Below are positions 47,238-59,074 of a DNA stretch of 64,000 nt, one piece after another; within the stretch, counting starts at the first letter, position 1; each line of letters starts with the position of its first letter. The stretch is taken from NCBI GenBank assembly GCA_035222895.1, contig JAVYIG010000165.1, positions 15,001-79,000 of the forward strand, written 5' to 3'. The translations under genes were made by a program, and so were the position numbers. Source of the DNA: Strongylocentrotus droebachiensis. Lineage: Eukaryota > Echinodermata > Echinoidea > Camarodonta > Strongylocentrotidae. Below the pieces are notes generated by a model. That model was given only the letters and a program-made list of their open reading frames with translations. It was not told where the DNA came from and did not search any database.

Positions 47238-47554
47238 GGATGGCGGTACTTCATGTTAAGAGACCCTTTTTAAACAGACGATGGCATGGTCGTCAGACTG
47301 GACATCCGCCAATGGCTGCACAGATGGGATGCCGTGGTCATCAAACAGACGCACACCAAGTACGGCATCTTCATTATAGCGCCCTGACAGGAGCCATCTT
47401 GGCCTACAATAGTAACGACATGAAGCTGTTGATCTCTGAAATAAGAAATGGTGACCACGATAAGTTCTCCTCTATATCTGATGCAGACATGCTGTCCTTC
47501 ATGAAGCCATACCAAGCCGCATCATATGTCCGACGTGTCACCCGTGGTGTTCAG
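47238..47554 (+). CDS. Exon 2 of the DUF6729-like gene, frame-broken
   Basis: 317 bp; with the incoming phase the length leaves one base too many for the phase-0 exit, so a net one-base gain (or two-base loss) is built in. DGGTSC reads in the entry frame, RDPF-stop-TDDGMVVRLDIRQW in another, and GAILAYNSNDMKLLISEIRN through RRVTRGVQ in the exit frame. Confidence 0.75.
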
Positions 47555-47799
47555 GTGAGTTATTTGCAAACTACTTGAATTAGAAATCATGAATTCATCA
47601 ATTGTATTTGTAAACCATTATTATTGCTTTGTTTTTTATCCTACGAAATAGAGATGTCAGGATTCCTGATTAAAAACTGACGTTAATTCACTACCCCCTC
47701 TCATTATTTGTTTTTGACTTTACAGATATAAGTCAGGGACAAGATTTTTAAATTCATAACTTGATTTACTTATTTTGCTGTTTTTGTTTGTTCTTTCAG

Positions 47800-47943
47800 G
47801 AGAGTGCTGCTGCAGTCGAACACATTCTGAGTGATTTAAAGGGACCTGCAGGTCTGGACATCGATGGAATCCCTCTATTCATATCGATTGAAGCAGTAGA
47901 TGCTCAATGGGCGACTGATAGTATGCATCACAGTTGCATGCAG
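47800..47943 (+). CDS. Exon 3 of the DUF6729-like gene
   Basis: 144 bp, open, phase 0 on both sides: ESAAAVEHILSDLKGPAGLD, GIPLFISIEAVDAQWATDS, MHHSCMQ. The GLDIDGIPLF block is where relatives read G.D..G.PLF. Confidence 0.8.
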
Positions 47944-48095
47944 GTGAGACAATACTACTTAATATTATATTAACTAATGCAAAGTAATACAAAACTTTAT
48001 GATGGACCATGAATCATAGCCAAACATTGCCATTGATTTATTTTACTTGTACTTGTAAAATGATTTACTATCGTTGCTCTTTGTTCCCCCCTCAG

Positions 48096-48260
48096 GATCC
48101 ACCCAACATCCCCCTTTATGTGGCCATGAAGACGGTTACCCTGAACGGTGTACGGCTGACCAAGTTCAGATGTCGGAGAGGTAGCAACGCGCACGAGGGC
48201 CTCCACTTTCACCTGCTCCATGCCGTCACATCACATCTTTGCGGCATCATGCCCTTTCAG
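48096..48260 (+). CDS. Exon 4 of the DUF6729-like gene
   Basis: 165 bp, open, phase 0 on both sides. Starts DPPNIPLYVAMKTVTLNGVR and carries the signature RCRRGSNAHEGLHFHL, equivalent to RG(S/T)(N/T)(S)LEGFH.HL of relatives. Confidence 0.82.
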
Positions 48261-48365
48261 GTGAATATTTTAAGCATAATTACATCCTAAAACTTACCAA
48301 CACTCAAATCAGTATCAAAATTTTAAGCTGAATGCCTGAGCTAATCCCCATTTTTTTTTAAAACT

Positions 48366-48480
48366 TTATCAAGTTCAAGTTCAAGTTCAGTTTATTTCAC
48401 ATCCAATAAAAACTTACAGCATTATAACATTCAAAATACAATTATACAAAATGCAATATATATAGAATATAATATCTTTG
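48366..48480 (-). mobile_element. LINE/SINE 3' tail in intron 4
   Basis: TCAAGTTCAAGTTCAAGTTC then AGTTTATTTCACATCCAATA is the minus-strand end of a retroposon with a (TTGAAC)n tail. The rest of the element is not recognisable. Confidence 0.6.
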
Positions 48481-48606
48481 ACCTTCGTTTTTGTATGATA
48501 CTTTATTTTCTGTATATACTCTAGCAATACATTTACATTATAAGTAACATTATTAGTGATCTACATTTTAAGCAATATTTGTTTTGTTTTTTTCTTTATT
48601 TTGCAG

Positions 48607-49189
48607 GTTTACCTCCTTTCCTTTGCTGTCCAGTGGAACAGCAGGATGGAAAGGCTGAAAGTGGCGGAGAAGAAAGGCAAAACGACAACAACCACCGACC
48701 CACGCCAAATACAGCACATGAATGACCACGCTGAGATCCTGTTTGGCAAGGATCATCTCTTTTAGCCGAACTTTGTCGCCCCCATGGGACTTCTTCATCT
48801 ACAAGGCCTACATCTCATGCTGGTGATGAACCAAAACCTAAGTTACCCAATATTGCCCCCAAGGTAGCAGGTATACCAATTCTTGTTGATTTACCCTCAC
48901 CACCCACAGCACGTTCGATTTCATTACCTTCCACAAGTGGTACCCCCTTAAAGATCCATCCCATAAACCGTGTGCGGCTTGCAAAGTGCCAAAATGTGGA
49001 GGACTGAGAAAACGGTATACTCCATCGAAGCCAAATACACTTGGGAGCAAGCAAAAAATATTCACCTTCTGCGGGGAAACAAACAGGTCAACAACTCCGG
49101 GCTTTGACAATGAGTATGAAAGTTACGAGGCTTTTAAAAGGGCTGTTGATGAAGAGTTGGAGAGAAGGAGGGGTGCATTTGAAAAATGA
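48607..49189 (+). CDS. Last exon of the DUF6729-like gene, frame-broken
   Basis: Opens VYLLSFAVQWNSRMERLKVA and stops at 48763-48765. Related coding continues in other frames: TSHAGDEPKPKLPNIAPKVA, then FDFITFHKWYPLKDPSHKPC, AACKVPKCGGLRKRYTPSKP and FDNEYESYEAFKRAVDEELE to the TGA at 49187-49189. The C-x2-C-x4-C spacing suggests a metal-binding tail. Confidence 0.72.
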
Positions 49190-50084
49190 GTTTTTTACAT
49201 GTTGGTTTTCAGGCAGAAGGTCCCATGCTTCTTTTTTAAATTGTTATCATAAGTAATGACGTTAGATCAAGCTGAATTATGACATGATTAAAATACCTTG
49301 TATTTCAGGGATGTAGTCCTTGAACTTTGATTGACATGATTACTAATATCATTATGCCACCTTGTATTTCAGGTCTATATTTCTTGAACTTCATTTTTAG
49401 AAACATGATTCTAAATATAAAAATGTCAACTTTTTAGGGATGTAGTATTGGACTGTTTTTTAATTAGTTTGTCAAATCATTCGTTTGTTGATGGGGTATT
49501 GATTTATTGATTTCTATATCATATTTTAAACATACATGATGTTCATCAGTGTGATATAATTAACGTTTCAAAGTACAACACATGATACTCATCCTGTATA
49601 GAACATAGACAATACATAGGATAATGTTACTCATTTTTAACATGATATAGGAGTGATACAGCGTAAGCATCAGTACAGTATTGATACAACTCTTTATTCT
49701 TGCCATGGCTCTTTGTATTAATGACTTGATATATAATGCCATAATATGACTGTATTCTTGCTATAGTTCTTTTTATGCACTGATTTATAATAAAGTTCCT
49801 TGATATGATACTGTATTCTTGCCATGGCTCTTTTTAGGAGGTAAAGTATAATGAAATACATTGGTATAATTATCTTTTTAGCTCAATTATGTGACTCTGT
49901 TTTCATGAAACATAATTTTTTGAAGCATCACTTTAAAATGTCCGTAAACTATTAAGCACTTGTGTGCTTCTGATCAGATCAATAATTTGCCATGATTGAT
50001 GTGTCCAATATAAAGAACACACAACCTAATATTTACCTTGTATTTTGTATATTATATTTGTTTCCAATGTATGCGATTGATAGA
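49190..50084. other. 3' flank of the gene with small tandem copies
   Basis: Holds two ~65-bp copies around CCTTGTATTTCAGG (about 49301 and 49360) and three ~60-75 bp copies of TATTCTTGCCATGGCTCTTT (about 49690, 49752 and 49815). An AATAAA lies near 49788 and could serve as a poly(A) signal. No gene. Confidence 0.5.
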
Positions 50085-50480
50085 GAGAGTAAATTGAAAT
50101 GGAGAAAGAGAGATAGAGAGAATTGAAATATAGAAAGAGAGAAAGAAAGAAAAAGAGATAGAGAGAAAGATGGAGAGAAGAAAGAAAAAGGAGAGGAAAG
50201 AGTATGTATAAACAGATAGCTGAAAATTTAGAAAGAGAGAGAGAGAAAGAAAGAAAAAGAACGAGAAAGAAAAAGAAAAGGAGATAGAGAGAATTAAAGA
50301 AAAAAGAGAGGAAAGAGTATGTATAAACAGATAGCTGAAGCGTTAGAAAGAGAGAGAGAAAGAAAGAAAAAGAACAAGAGAGAGAGAGAGAGAAAGGAAG
50401 AAAAAGAAAGATAGAGAGAAAGAAAGAAAGGAAAGATAGAGAGAACTGTAAAAAGACAGATATAGATTGAGAAAAAAAGG
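50085..50480. repeat. Purine-rich (GAGA/GAAA)n tract
   Basis: About 400 bp of GAGAGAAAGAAAGAAAAAG-type sequence. A longer unit with GTATGTATAAACAGATAGCT appears twice (about 50202 and 50318), so it expanded by segment duplication as well as slippage. Confidence 0.9.
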
Positions 50481-50699
50481 GGAAATGGTTTTCATTTACA
50501 AAATATAGATTAAAAAAATAATAAAGGAAAGCAACAACAACACCGGAATGAAATTAGAACTTAATTAAGGTTGGCTAGTTTTGATTTGAAAAAGCATAAA
50601 AAGAGCAAATTTATTAATTAATTAATTAATTAAATTATGTAAATGGGTGAATTGTTTCTTTAAAGCGAGAGAGAAACCTGGTTTTTGTCTCAGTTGGTC
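50481..50699. other. AT-rich spacer with (TTAA)n
   Basis: A short (ATTA)n run lies at 50608-50632. Nothing else is supported. Confidence 0.5.
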
Positions 50700-50940
50700 A
50701 AGTAACCATAGTGCAAGCAACTTTTGGCCGCAATTGGCAGGCTTCGCCGCGGTTATCGAAGGGGACGTTCACCACGAAAAGGTCCTTGGGGGCGCTTTTC
50801 GACGTCCTGCGATCACTAGTGATCGAGCCGAGGACCTCCCAGGGGTCATTCGCCATTCACAAGGGGTCTCCCATCCTAGTACTGACCGGGCCCTATGCTG
50901 CTTTCATATTCAAATTATATATATTTCATTTCCAACAGAA
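50700..50940 (-). mobile_element. 5S rRNA-like fragment, probably a SINE3-type retroposon
   Basis: On the minus strand 50895-50865 reads GGGCCCGGTCAGTACTAGGA then TGGGAGACC, matching the C-box region of animal 5S rRNA (GGGCCCGGTTAGTACTTGGATGG...GACC in relatives). The upstream 5S half is missing and the downstream body (GGTCCTCGGCTCGATCACTA) is not 5S. That fits a 5S-derived SINE or a 5S pseudogene; boundaries are approximate. Confidence 0.55.
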
Positions 50941-50944
50941 AGGT

Positions 50945-52072
50945 AAACAAAGATATTACATTTGATTTCATACATAATTTATTTTTTCAAGAAACTATAC
51001 AAATAAACTTTGCACATAATAAAATTATTACAAGAATTTCTTAATTTCTGAGGAAATGGGGGGGATCCACTAAAAAGCAGTGCTTGTAGTTTGTGGATCC
51101 CCCAGAAAAAAATAAAAATATGAATGTTTCAAATTTTGCCTACGAAGACTTAGAAAACACAAGACAATATTTCAAAACAACATACAATTTACAAACACGA
51201 AACGAACATAGAGAAGTAAAACAGATAAGAAGGAAAGGGAAAAGGGGGAAGGAAGAAGAAGCAGGACAAATCATGACCGGAAAAAAGTAAGTTATAATGT
51301 TAATTTTGGGAAGGTAAGATCATAAGACCAAATAAATATTAAATTAATCGAGCAGATGATGAAGACCTAAATGAAAAATTAAGATGATTACCAACTGTTA
51401 TCAGATTATTCTTGTATATTACTATAAGATTTGAGCAAATTTTTTTTAAAGATTTTTCTTGAAAGAATTTAGGGATGGACTATTTTTAATACTTTCACAT
51501 AGAGAATTCCAAAATGTAGGACCATCATACATAAAAGACCTCTTTGCTAATAAAGTTCTACAGAGTTGTAGGTGAAACTCGTTTGACCGTCTAGTTGGGT
51601 AATCATGAAATGACGGATTTAGGGGGAACATGGCATCAAATATATGTGGAAGGTTTTTTTTAATACTTATACATAAATTGTCCTAAGTGAAGTAGATACA
51701 GGTCATTTGTTTTTAATAGTCTGCCATTAACAAATAACGGGTCTGTGTGTGAGAGTGAAGCAGAATGGTAAATAATACGGAGAGACGTCTTTTGTAATAA
51801 TAACAGTTTATTTAATAGAGTTTGCTGCGTGTTGCCCCAAGTAAGTATTCCATAATTCAGATATGGTAAAATTGAAGAAGAATAAAGCATGAGTAGGGAT
51901 GATGTCGGAAAAAGAAATTTAAGTTTATTTATTATGCCAATATTCCGTGAAATGATCTTACATGTATTATCTATATGGTATTTTCACGAAAGTTTGTTAT
52001 CAACAGTTATGCCTAAAAATTTAATGTATGAAACAACTTCCGAGGGGGTATCGATTTTTCAATTTTTGTAGG
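50945..52072 (-). mobile_element. CR1/L2-like LINE 3' end, 5'-truncated
   Basis: Minus-strand frames read SYIKFLGITVDNKLS, the K(F)LG motif after RT (about 52030-51985), then MLYSSSILPYLNYGILTWGN, LLLLQKTSLRIIYHSASLSH (51890-51660) and YPTRRSNEFHLQLCRTLLAK, GPTFWNSLCESIKN (51631-51446). These are the standard C-terminal blocks of CR1/L2/Crack-type LINEs. Few breaks are evident in this stretch. The 3' UTR below 51440 includes a stem-loop at 51059-51103. The 5' break lies at a poly-C tract. Confidence 0.82.
51059..51103 (-). repeat. Stem-loop in the LINE 3' UTR
   Basis: GGGGGATCCAC and GTGGATCCCCC arms with a loop of about 22 nt containing AGCAGTGCTTG. It sits near the 3' end of the element, where LINE RTs are known to recognise RNA structure in some clades. 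Confidence 0.6.
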
Positions 52073-52100
52073 CCCCCCCCCCCCCCCCCCCCCCCTCCCC
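52073..52100. repeat. Poly-C tract at the array C border
   Basis: More than 20 C bases with one T, between the LINE break and the first array C sequence. Confidence 0.85.
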
Positions 52101-52935
52101 TCGCTTATTTACCGGCTGGCTGTTTCAATGCTAAAGGGTCCCCCCTTGCCATTTCATAGTTTTGCAACTGGCCCATTTTGTTATCTTTTCATCTCTAGAG
52201 GGAGTGTATGATCTCTGTCTATCCAAACTATGTAATTGCAGATCATTTCATGAGATGTTAAGAACGACACAAATGGCAAGGGTCCCCCTTGCCATTTCAT
52301 AGTTTTGCAACTGGCCCATTTTGATATCTTTTCATCTCTAGAAGGAGTGTATGATCTCTGTCTATCCAAACTATGTAATTGCAGATCATTTCATGAGATG
52401 TTCAGAACGACACAAATGGCAAGGGTCCCCCTTGCCGTTTCATAGTTTTGCAACTGGCCCATTTTGATATCTTTTCAACTCTAGAAGGAGTGTATGATCT
52501 CTGTCTATCCAAACTATGTAATTGCAGATCATTTCATGAGATGTTAAGAACGACACAAATGGCAAGGGTCCCCCCTTGCCATTTCATAGTTTTGCAACTG
52601 ACCCATTTTTATATCTTTTCATCTCTAAAAGGAGTGTATGATCTCTGTCTATCCAAACTATGTAATTGCAGATCATTTCATGAGATGTTAAGAACGACAC
52701 AAATGGCAAGGGTCCCCCTTGCCATTTCATAGTTTTGCAACTGGCCGATTTTGATATCTTTTCATCTCTAGAAGGAGTCTATGATCTCTGTCTATCCAAA
52801 CTATGTAATTGCAGATCATTTCATGAGATGTTAAGAACGACACAAATGGCAAGGGTCCCCCCTTGCCATTTCATAGTTTTGCAACTGGCCCATTTTGATA
52901 TCTTTTCATCTCTTGAAGGAGTGTATGATCTCTGT

Positions 52936-53352
52936 GTGGCTGCAGCGAGGTCGATAACAAATCAAAGTCTAAACAAAGGCTTCTACGGGAATTCATAGCT
53001 TTAATTGGAGTATTCATTTCGTTCCAATTCGTTCCGTACCAGTACATTCCATTCCGTTTCATTCCGTACCAGTATATTCCGTGAAAACTCTTTGCCTGAC
53101 ATAATGACAAACTGATGACTGAAATCTCCTTGATGCTCTGGCAAAAAGGGGATTCTTGTACCTCAACACAACCATGTCTAGGTAGCCTTCTGAGTGTTGA
53201 ATATCAAGTGAATATCAATAGATGGCGCTATACTAGGCACCTTCCCTGAGGAAGTGCTATTACAAATATATGTGTATTCATGTCATGCATCAATAGTACA
53301 AGAAACAAATGACTTGGGTGATAACTTAATTTCAAGTGCAACTGTCACAACA
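52936..53352 (+). repeat. Array C 417-bp module, copy 1
   Basis: Starts GTGGCTGCAGCGAGGTCGAT and ends AACTGTCACAACA. Contains a pentamer-rich ATTCCGTTTCATTCCGTACC segment and GATGGCGCTATACTAGGCAC. CTCTGT of the monomer is present on both sides (52930-52935 and 53353-53358), like a 6-bp target duplication. Three monomers follow before copy 2. Confidence 0.93.
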
Positions 53353-53790
53353 CTCTGTCTATCCAAACTATGTAATTGCAGATCATTTCATGAGATGTTC
53401 AGAACGACACAAATGGCAAGGGTCCCCCCTTGCCATTTCATAGTTTTGCAACTGACCCATTTTGATATCTTTTCATCTCTAAAAGGAGTGTATGATCTCT
53501 GTCTATCCAAACTATGTAATCGCAGATCATTTCATGAGATGTTAAGAACGACACAAATGGCAAGGGTCCCCCCTTGCCATTTCATAGTTTTGCAACTGGC
53601 CGATTTTGATATCTTTTCATCTCTAGAAGGAGTCTATGATCTCTGTCTATCCAAACTATGTAATTGCAGATCATTTCATGAGATGTTAAGAACAAGACAA
53701 ATGGAAAGGGTCCCCCCTTGCCATTTCATAGTTTTGCAACTGGCCCATTTTGATATCTTTTCATCTCTAGAAGGAGTGTATGATCTCTGT

Positions 53791-54208
53791 GTGGCTGCAG
53801 CGAGGTCGATAACAAATCAAAGTCTAAACAAAGGCTTCTACGGGAATTCATAGCTTTAATTGGAGTATTCATTTCGTTCCAATTCGTTCCGTACCAGTAC
53901 ATTCCATTCCGTTTCATTCCGTACCAGTATATTCCGTTAAAAAATCTTTGCCTGACATAATGACAAACTTATGACTGAAATCTCCTTGATGCTCTGGCAA
54001 AAAGGGGATTCTTGTACCTCAACACAACCATGTCTAGGTAGCCGTCTGAGTGTTGAATATCAAGTGAATATCAATAGATGGCGCTATACTAGGCACCTTC
54101 CCTGAGGAAGTGCTATTACAAATATATGTGTATTCATGTCATGCATCAATAGTACAAGAAACAAGAGACTTGGGTGATAACTTATTTTCAAGTGCCACTG
54201 TCACAACA
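53791..54208 (+). repeat. Array C 417-bp module, copy 2
   Basis: Shares TTCCGTTAAAAAATC with copy 6 where the others read TTCCGTGAAAACTC, and also AGCCGTCTGAG. Copies 2 and 6 thus form a subfamily. Ten monomers follow. Confidence 0.93.
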
Positions 54209-55651
54209 CTCTGTCTATCCAAACTATGTAATTGCAGATCATTTCATGAGATGTTCAGAACGACACAAATGGCAAGGGTCCCCCCTTGCCATTTCATAGT
54301 TTTGCAACTGGCCCATTTTGATATCTTTTCAACTCTAGAAGGAGTGTATGATCTCTGTCTATCCAAACTATGTAATTGCAGATCATTTCATGAGATGTTA
54401 AGAACGACACAAATGGCAAGGGTCCCCCCTTGCCATTTCATAGTTTTGCAACTGACCCATTTTGATATCTTTTCATCTCTAAAAGGAGTGTATGATCTCT
54501 GTCTATCCAAACTATGTAATTGCAGATCATTTCATGAGATGTTAAGAACGAACAAATGGCAAGGGTCCCCCTTGCCATTTCATAGTTTTGCAACTGGCCG
54601 ATTTTGATATCTTTTCATCTCTAGAAGGAGTGTATGATCTCTGTCTATCCAAACTATGTAATTGCAGATCATTTCATGAGATGTTAAGAACGACACAAAT
54701 GGAAAGGGTCCCCCCTTGCCATTTCATAGTTTTGCAACTGGCCCATTTTGATATCTTTTCATCTCTAGAAGGAGTGTATGATCTCTGTCTATCCAAACTA
54801 TGTAATTGCAGATCATTTCATGAGATGTTCAGAACGACACAAATGGCAAGGGTCCCCCCTTGCCATTTCATAGTTTTGCAACTGGCCCATTTTGATATCT
54901 TCTCAACTCTAGAAGGAGTGTATGATCTCTGTCTATCCAAACTATGTAATTGCAGATCATTTCATGAGATGTTAAGAACGACACAAATGGCAAGGGTCCC
55001 CCCTTGCCATTTCATAGTTTTGCAACTGACCCATTTTGATATCTTTTCATCTCTAAAAGGAGTGTATGATCTCTGTCTATCCAAACTATGTAATTGCAGA
55101 TCATTTCATGAGATGTTAAGAACGACACAAATGGCAATGGTCCCCCCTTGCCATTTCATAGTTTTGCAACTGGCCCATTATGATATCTTTTCATCTCTAG
55201 AAGGAGTGTATGATCTCTGTCTATCCAAACTATGTAATTGCAGATCATTTCATGAGATGTTAAGAACGACACAAATGGCAAGGGTCCCCCCTTGCCATTT
55301 CATAGTTTTGCAACTGACCCATTTTGATATCTTTTCATCTCTAAAAGGAGTGTATGATCTCTGTCTATCCAAACTATGTAATTGCAGATCATTTCATGAG
55401 ATGTTAAGAACGACACAAATGGCAAGGGTCCCCCCTTGCCATTTCATAGTTTTGCAACTGGCCGATTTTGATTTCTTTTCATCTCTAGAAGGAGTCTATG
55501 ATCTCTGTCTATCCAAACTATGTAATTGCAGATCATTTCATGAGATGTTAAGAACGACACAAATGGAAAGGGTCCCCCTTGCCATTTCATAGTTTTGCAA
55601 CTGGCCCATTTTGATATCTTTTCATCTCTAGAAGGAGTGTATGATCTCTGT

Positions 55652-56068
55652 GTGGCTGCAGCGAGGTCGATAACAAATCAAAGTCTAAACAAAGGCTTCT
55701 ACGGGCATTCATAGCTTTAATTGGAGTATTCATTTCGTTCCAATTCGTTCCGTACCAGTACATTCCATTCCGTTTCATTCCGTACCAGTATATTCCGTGA
55801 AAACTCTTTGCCTGACATAATGACAAACTTATGACTGAAATCTCCTTGATGCTCTGGCAAAAAGGGGATTCTTGTACCTCAACACAACCATATCTAGGTA
55901 GCCTTCTGAGTGTTGAATATCAAGTGAATATCAATAGATGGCGCTATACTAGGCACCTTCCCTGAGGAAGTGCTATTACAAATATATGTGTATTCATGTC
56001 ATGCATCAATAGTACAAGAAACAAATGACTTGGGTGATAACTTAATTTCAAGTGCAACTGTCACAACA
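55652..56068 (+). repeat. Array C 417-bp module, copy 3
   Basis: TTCCGTGAAAACTC subtype, with GGGCATTCATAGC instead of GGGAATTCATAGC. Four monomers follow. Confidence 0.93.
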
Positions 56069-56648
56069 CTCTGTCTATCCAAACTATGTAATTGCAGATC
56101 ATTTCATGAGATGTTCAGAACGACACAAATGGCAAGGGTCCCCCCTTGCCATTTCATAGTTTTGCAACTGGCCCATTTTGATATCTTTTCAACTCTAGAA
56201 GGAGTGTATGATCTCTGTCTATCCAAACTATGTAATTGCAGATCATTTCATGAGATGTTAAGAACGACACAAATGGCAAGGGTCCCCCTTGCCATTTCAT
56301 AGTTTTGTAACTGACCCATTTTGATATCTTTTCATCTCTAAAAGGAGTGTATGATCTCTGTCTATCCAAACTATGTAATTGCAGATCATTTCATGAGATG
56401 TTAAGAACGACACAAATGGCAAGGGTCCCCCCTTGCCATTTCATAGTTTTGCAACTGGCCGATTTTGATTTCTTTTCATCTCTAGAAGGAGTCTATGATC
56501 TCTGTCTATCCAAACTATGTAATTGCAGATCATTTCATGAGATGTTAAGAACGACACAAATGGAAAGGGTCCCCCTTGCCATTTCATAGTTTTGCAACTG
56601 GCCCATTTTGATATCTTTTCATCTCTAGAAGGAGTGTATGATCTCTGT

Positions 56649-57065
56649 GTGGCTGCAGCGAGGTCGATAACAAATCAAAGTCTAAACAAAGGCTTCTACG
56701 GGAATTCATAGCTTTAATTGGAGTATTCATTTCGTTCCAATTCGTTCCGTACCAGTACATTCCATTCCGTTTCATTCCGTACCAGTATATTCCGTGAAAA
56801 CTCTTTGCCTGACATAACGACAAACTTATGACTGAAATCTCCTTGATGCTCTGGCAAAAAGGGGATTCTTGTACCTCAACACAACCATGTCTAGGTAGCC
56901 TTCTGAGTGTTGAATATCAAGTGAATATCAATAGATGGCGCTATACTAGGCACCTTCCCTGAGGAAGTGCTATTACAAATATATGTGTATTCATGTCATG
57001 CATCAATAGTACAAGAAACAAATGACTTGGGTGATAACTTAATTTCAAGTGCAACTGTCACAACA
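56649..57065 (+). repeat. Array C 417-bp module, copy 4
   Basis: TTCCGTGAAAACTC subtype; the period from copy 3 is 997 bp and to copy 5 is 998 bp. Four monomers follow. Confidence 0.93.
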
Positions 57066-57646
57066 CTCTGTCTATCCAAACTATGTAATTGCAGATCATT
57101 TCATGAGATGTTCAGAACGACACAAATGGCAAGGGTCCCCCCTTGCCATTTCATAGTTTTGCAACTGGCCCATTTTGATATCTTTTCAACTCTAGAAGGA
57201 GTGTATGATCTCTGTCTATCCAAACTATGTAATTGCAGATCATTTCATGAGATGTTAAGAACGACACAAAAGGCAAGGATCCCCCTTGCCATTTCATAGT
57301 TTTGCAACTGACCCATTTTGATATCTTTTCATCTCTAAAAGGAGTGTATGATCTCTGTCTATCCAAACTATGTAATTGCAGATCATTTCATGAGATGTTA
57401 AGAACGACACAAATGGCAAGGGTCCCCCCTTGCCATTTCATAGTTTTGCAACTGGCCGATTTTGATATCTTTTCATCTCTAGAAGGAGTCTATGATCTCT
57501 GTCTATCAAAACTATGTAATTGCAGATCATTTCATGAGATGTTAAGAACGACACAAATGGAAAGGGTCCCCCCTTGCCATTTCATAGTTTTGCAACTGGC
57601 CCATTTTGATATCTTTTCATCTCTAGAAGGAGTGTATGATCTCTGT

Positions 57647-58063
57647 GTGGCTGCAGCGAGGTCGATAACAAATCAAAGTCTAAACAAAGGCTTCTACGGG
57701 AATTCATAGCTTTAATTGGAGTATTCATTTCGTTCCAATTCGTTCCGTACCAGTACATTCCATTCCGTTTCATTCCGTACCAGTATATTCCGTGAAAACT
57801 CTTTGCCTGACATAATGACAAACTTATGACTGAAATCTCCTTGATGCTCTGGCAAAAAGGGGATTCTTGTACCTCAACACAACCATGTCAAGGTAGCCTT
57901 CTGAGTGTTGAATATCAAGTGAATATCAATTGATGGCGCTATACTAGGCACCTTCCCTGAGGAAGTGCTATTACAAATATATGTGTATTCATGTCATGCA
58001 TCAATAGTACAAGAAACAAATGACTTGGGTGATAACTTAATTTCAAGTGCAACTGTCACATCA
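57647..58063 (+). repeat. Array C 417-bp module, copy 5
   Basis: Carries GTCACATCACTCTGTC, shared only with copy 7. About 1.2 kb from here recurs from copy 7 (offset 2578). Seven monomers follow. Confidence 0.93.
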
Positions 58064-59074
58064 CTCTGTCTATCCAAACTATGTAATTGCAGATCATTTC
58101 ATGAGATGTTCAGAACGACACAAATGGCAAGGGTCCCCCCTTGCCATTTCATAGTTTTGCAACTGGCCCATTTTGATATCTTTTCAACTCTAAAAGGAGT
58201 GTATGATCTCTGTCTATCCAAACTATGTAATTGCAGATCATTTCATGAGATGTTAAGAACGACACAAATGGCAAGGGTCCCCCTTGCCATTTCATAGTTT
58301 TGTAACTGACCCATTTTGATATCTTTTCATCTCTAAAAGGAGTGTATGATCTCTGTCTATCCAAACTATGTAATTGCAGATCATTTCATGAGATGTTAAG
58401 AACGACACAAATGGCAAGGGTCCCCCTTGCCATTTCATAGTTTTGCAACTGGCCGATTTTGATATCTTTTCATCTCTAGAAGGAGTCTATGATCTCTGTC
58501 TATACAAACTATGTAATTGCAGATCATTTCATGAGATGTTAAGAACGACACAAATGGCAAGGGTCCCCCCTTGCCATTTCATAGTTTTGCAACTGGCCCA
58601 TTTTGATATCTTTTCAACTCTAGAAGGAGTGTATGATCTCTGTCTATCCAAATTATGTAATTGCAGATCATTTCATGAGATGTTAAGAACGACAAAAATG
58701 GCAAGGGTCCCCCCTTGCCATTTCATAGTTTTGCAACTGACCCATTTGTATATCTTTTCATCTCTAAAAGGAGTGTATGATCTCTGTCTATCCAAACTAT
58801 GTAATTGCAGATCATTTCATGAGATGTTAAGAACGACACAAATGGCAAGGGTCCCCCCTTGCCATTTCATAGTTTTGCAACTGGCCGATTTTGATTTCTT
58901 TTCATCTCTAGAAGGAGTCTATGATCTCTGTCTATCCAAACTATGTAATTGCAGATCATTTCATGAGATGTTAAGAAAGACACAAATGGAAAGGGTCCCC
59001 CTTGCCATTTCATAGTTTTGCAACTGGCCCATTTTGATATCTTTTCATCTCTAGAAGGAGTGTATGATCTCTGT

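Larger units (their letters stand above)
46820..49189 (+). pseudogene. Five-exon RNase H-like / DUF6729-like gene, frames broken
   Basis: Exons 46820-47028, 47238-47554, 47800-47943, 48096-48260 and 48607-about 49189, each bounded by CAG acceptors and GT donors. Family motifs in order: YADNNCCRDGGTSC (D-x-x-CC block), MVVRLDIRQWLHRWDAVV, GAILAYNSNDMKLL, AASYVRRVTRG, FRCRRGSNAHEGLHFHL, FQVYLLSFAVQWNSRME, and a last block HKPCAACKVPKCGGLRKRYT with paired cysteines. I recall this layout in a large, poorly studied animal family often labelled DUF6729-containing; the RNase H/transposase-like link is from memory. Exon 2 has a stop and a net frame change, exon 5 has a stop (48763) and at least two frame changes before the cysteine block. 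The N-terminal part is not visible upstream. It is either a recently dead gene or an assembly with indels. Confidence 0.8.

Noticed and set aside
50865-50895. Functional 5S rRNA gene
   Set aside because: Only the 3' C-box region matches; the first half of 5S is missing.
54588-55592. 334-residue frame in array C
   Set aside because: Open only where monomers have six Cs; five-C monomers shift it. Behaves as satellite, not as a repeat protein.
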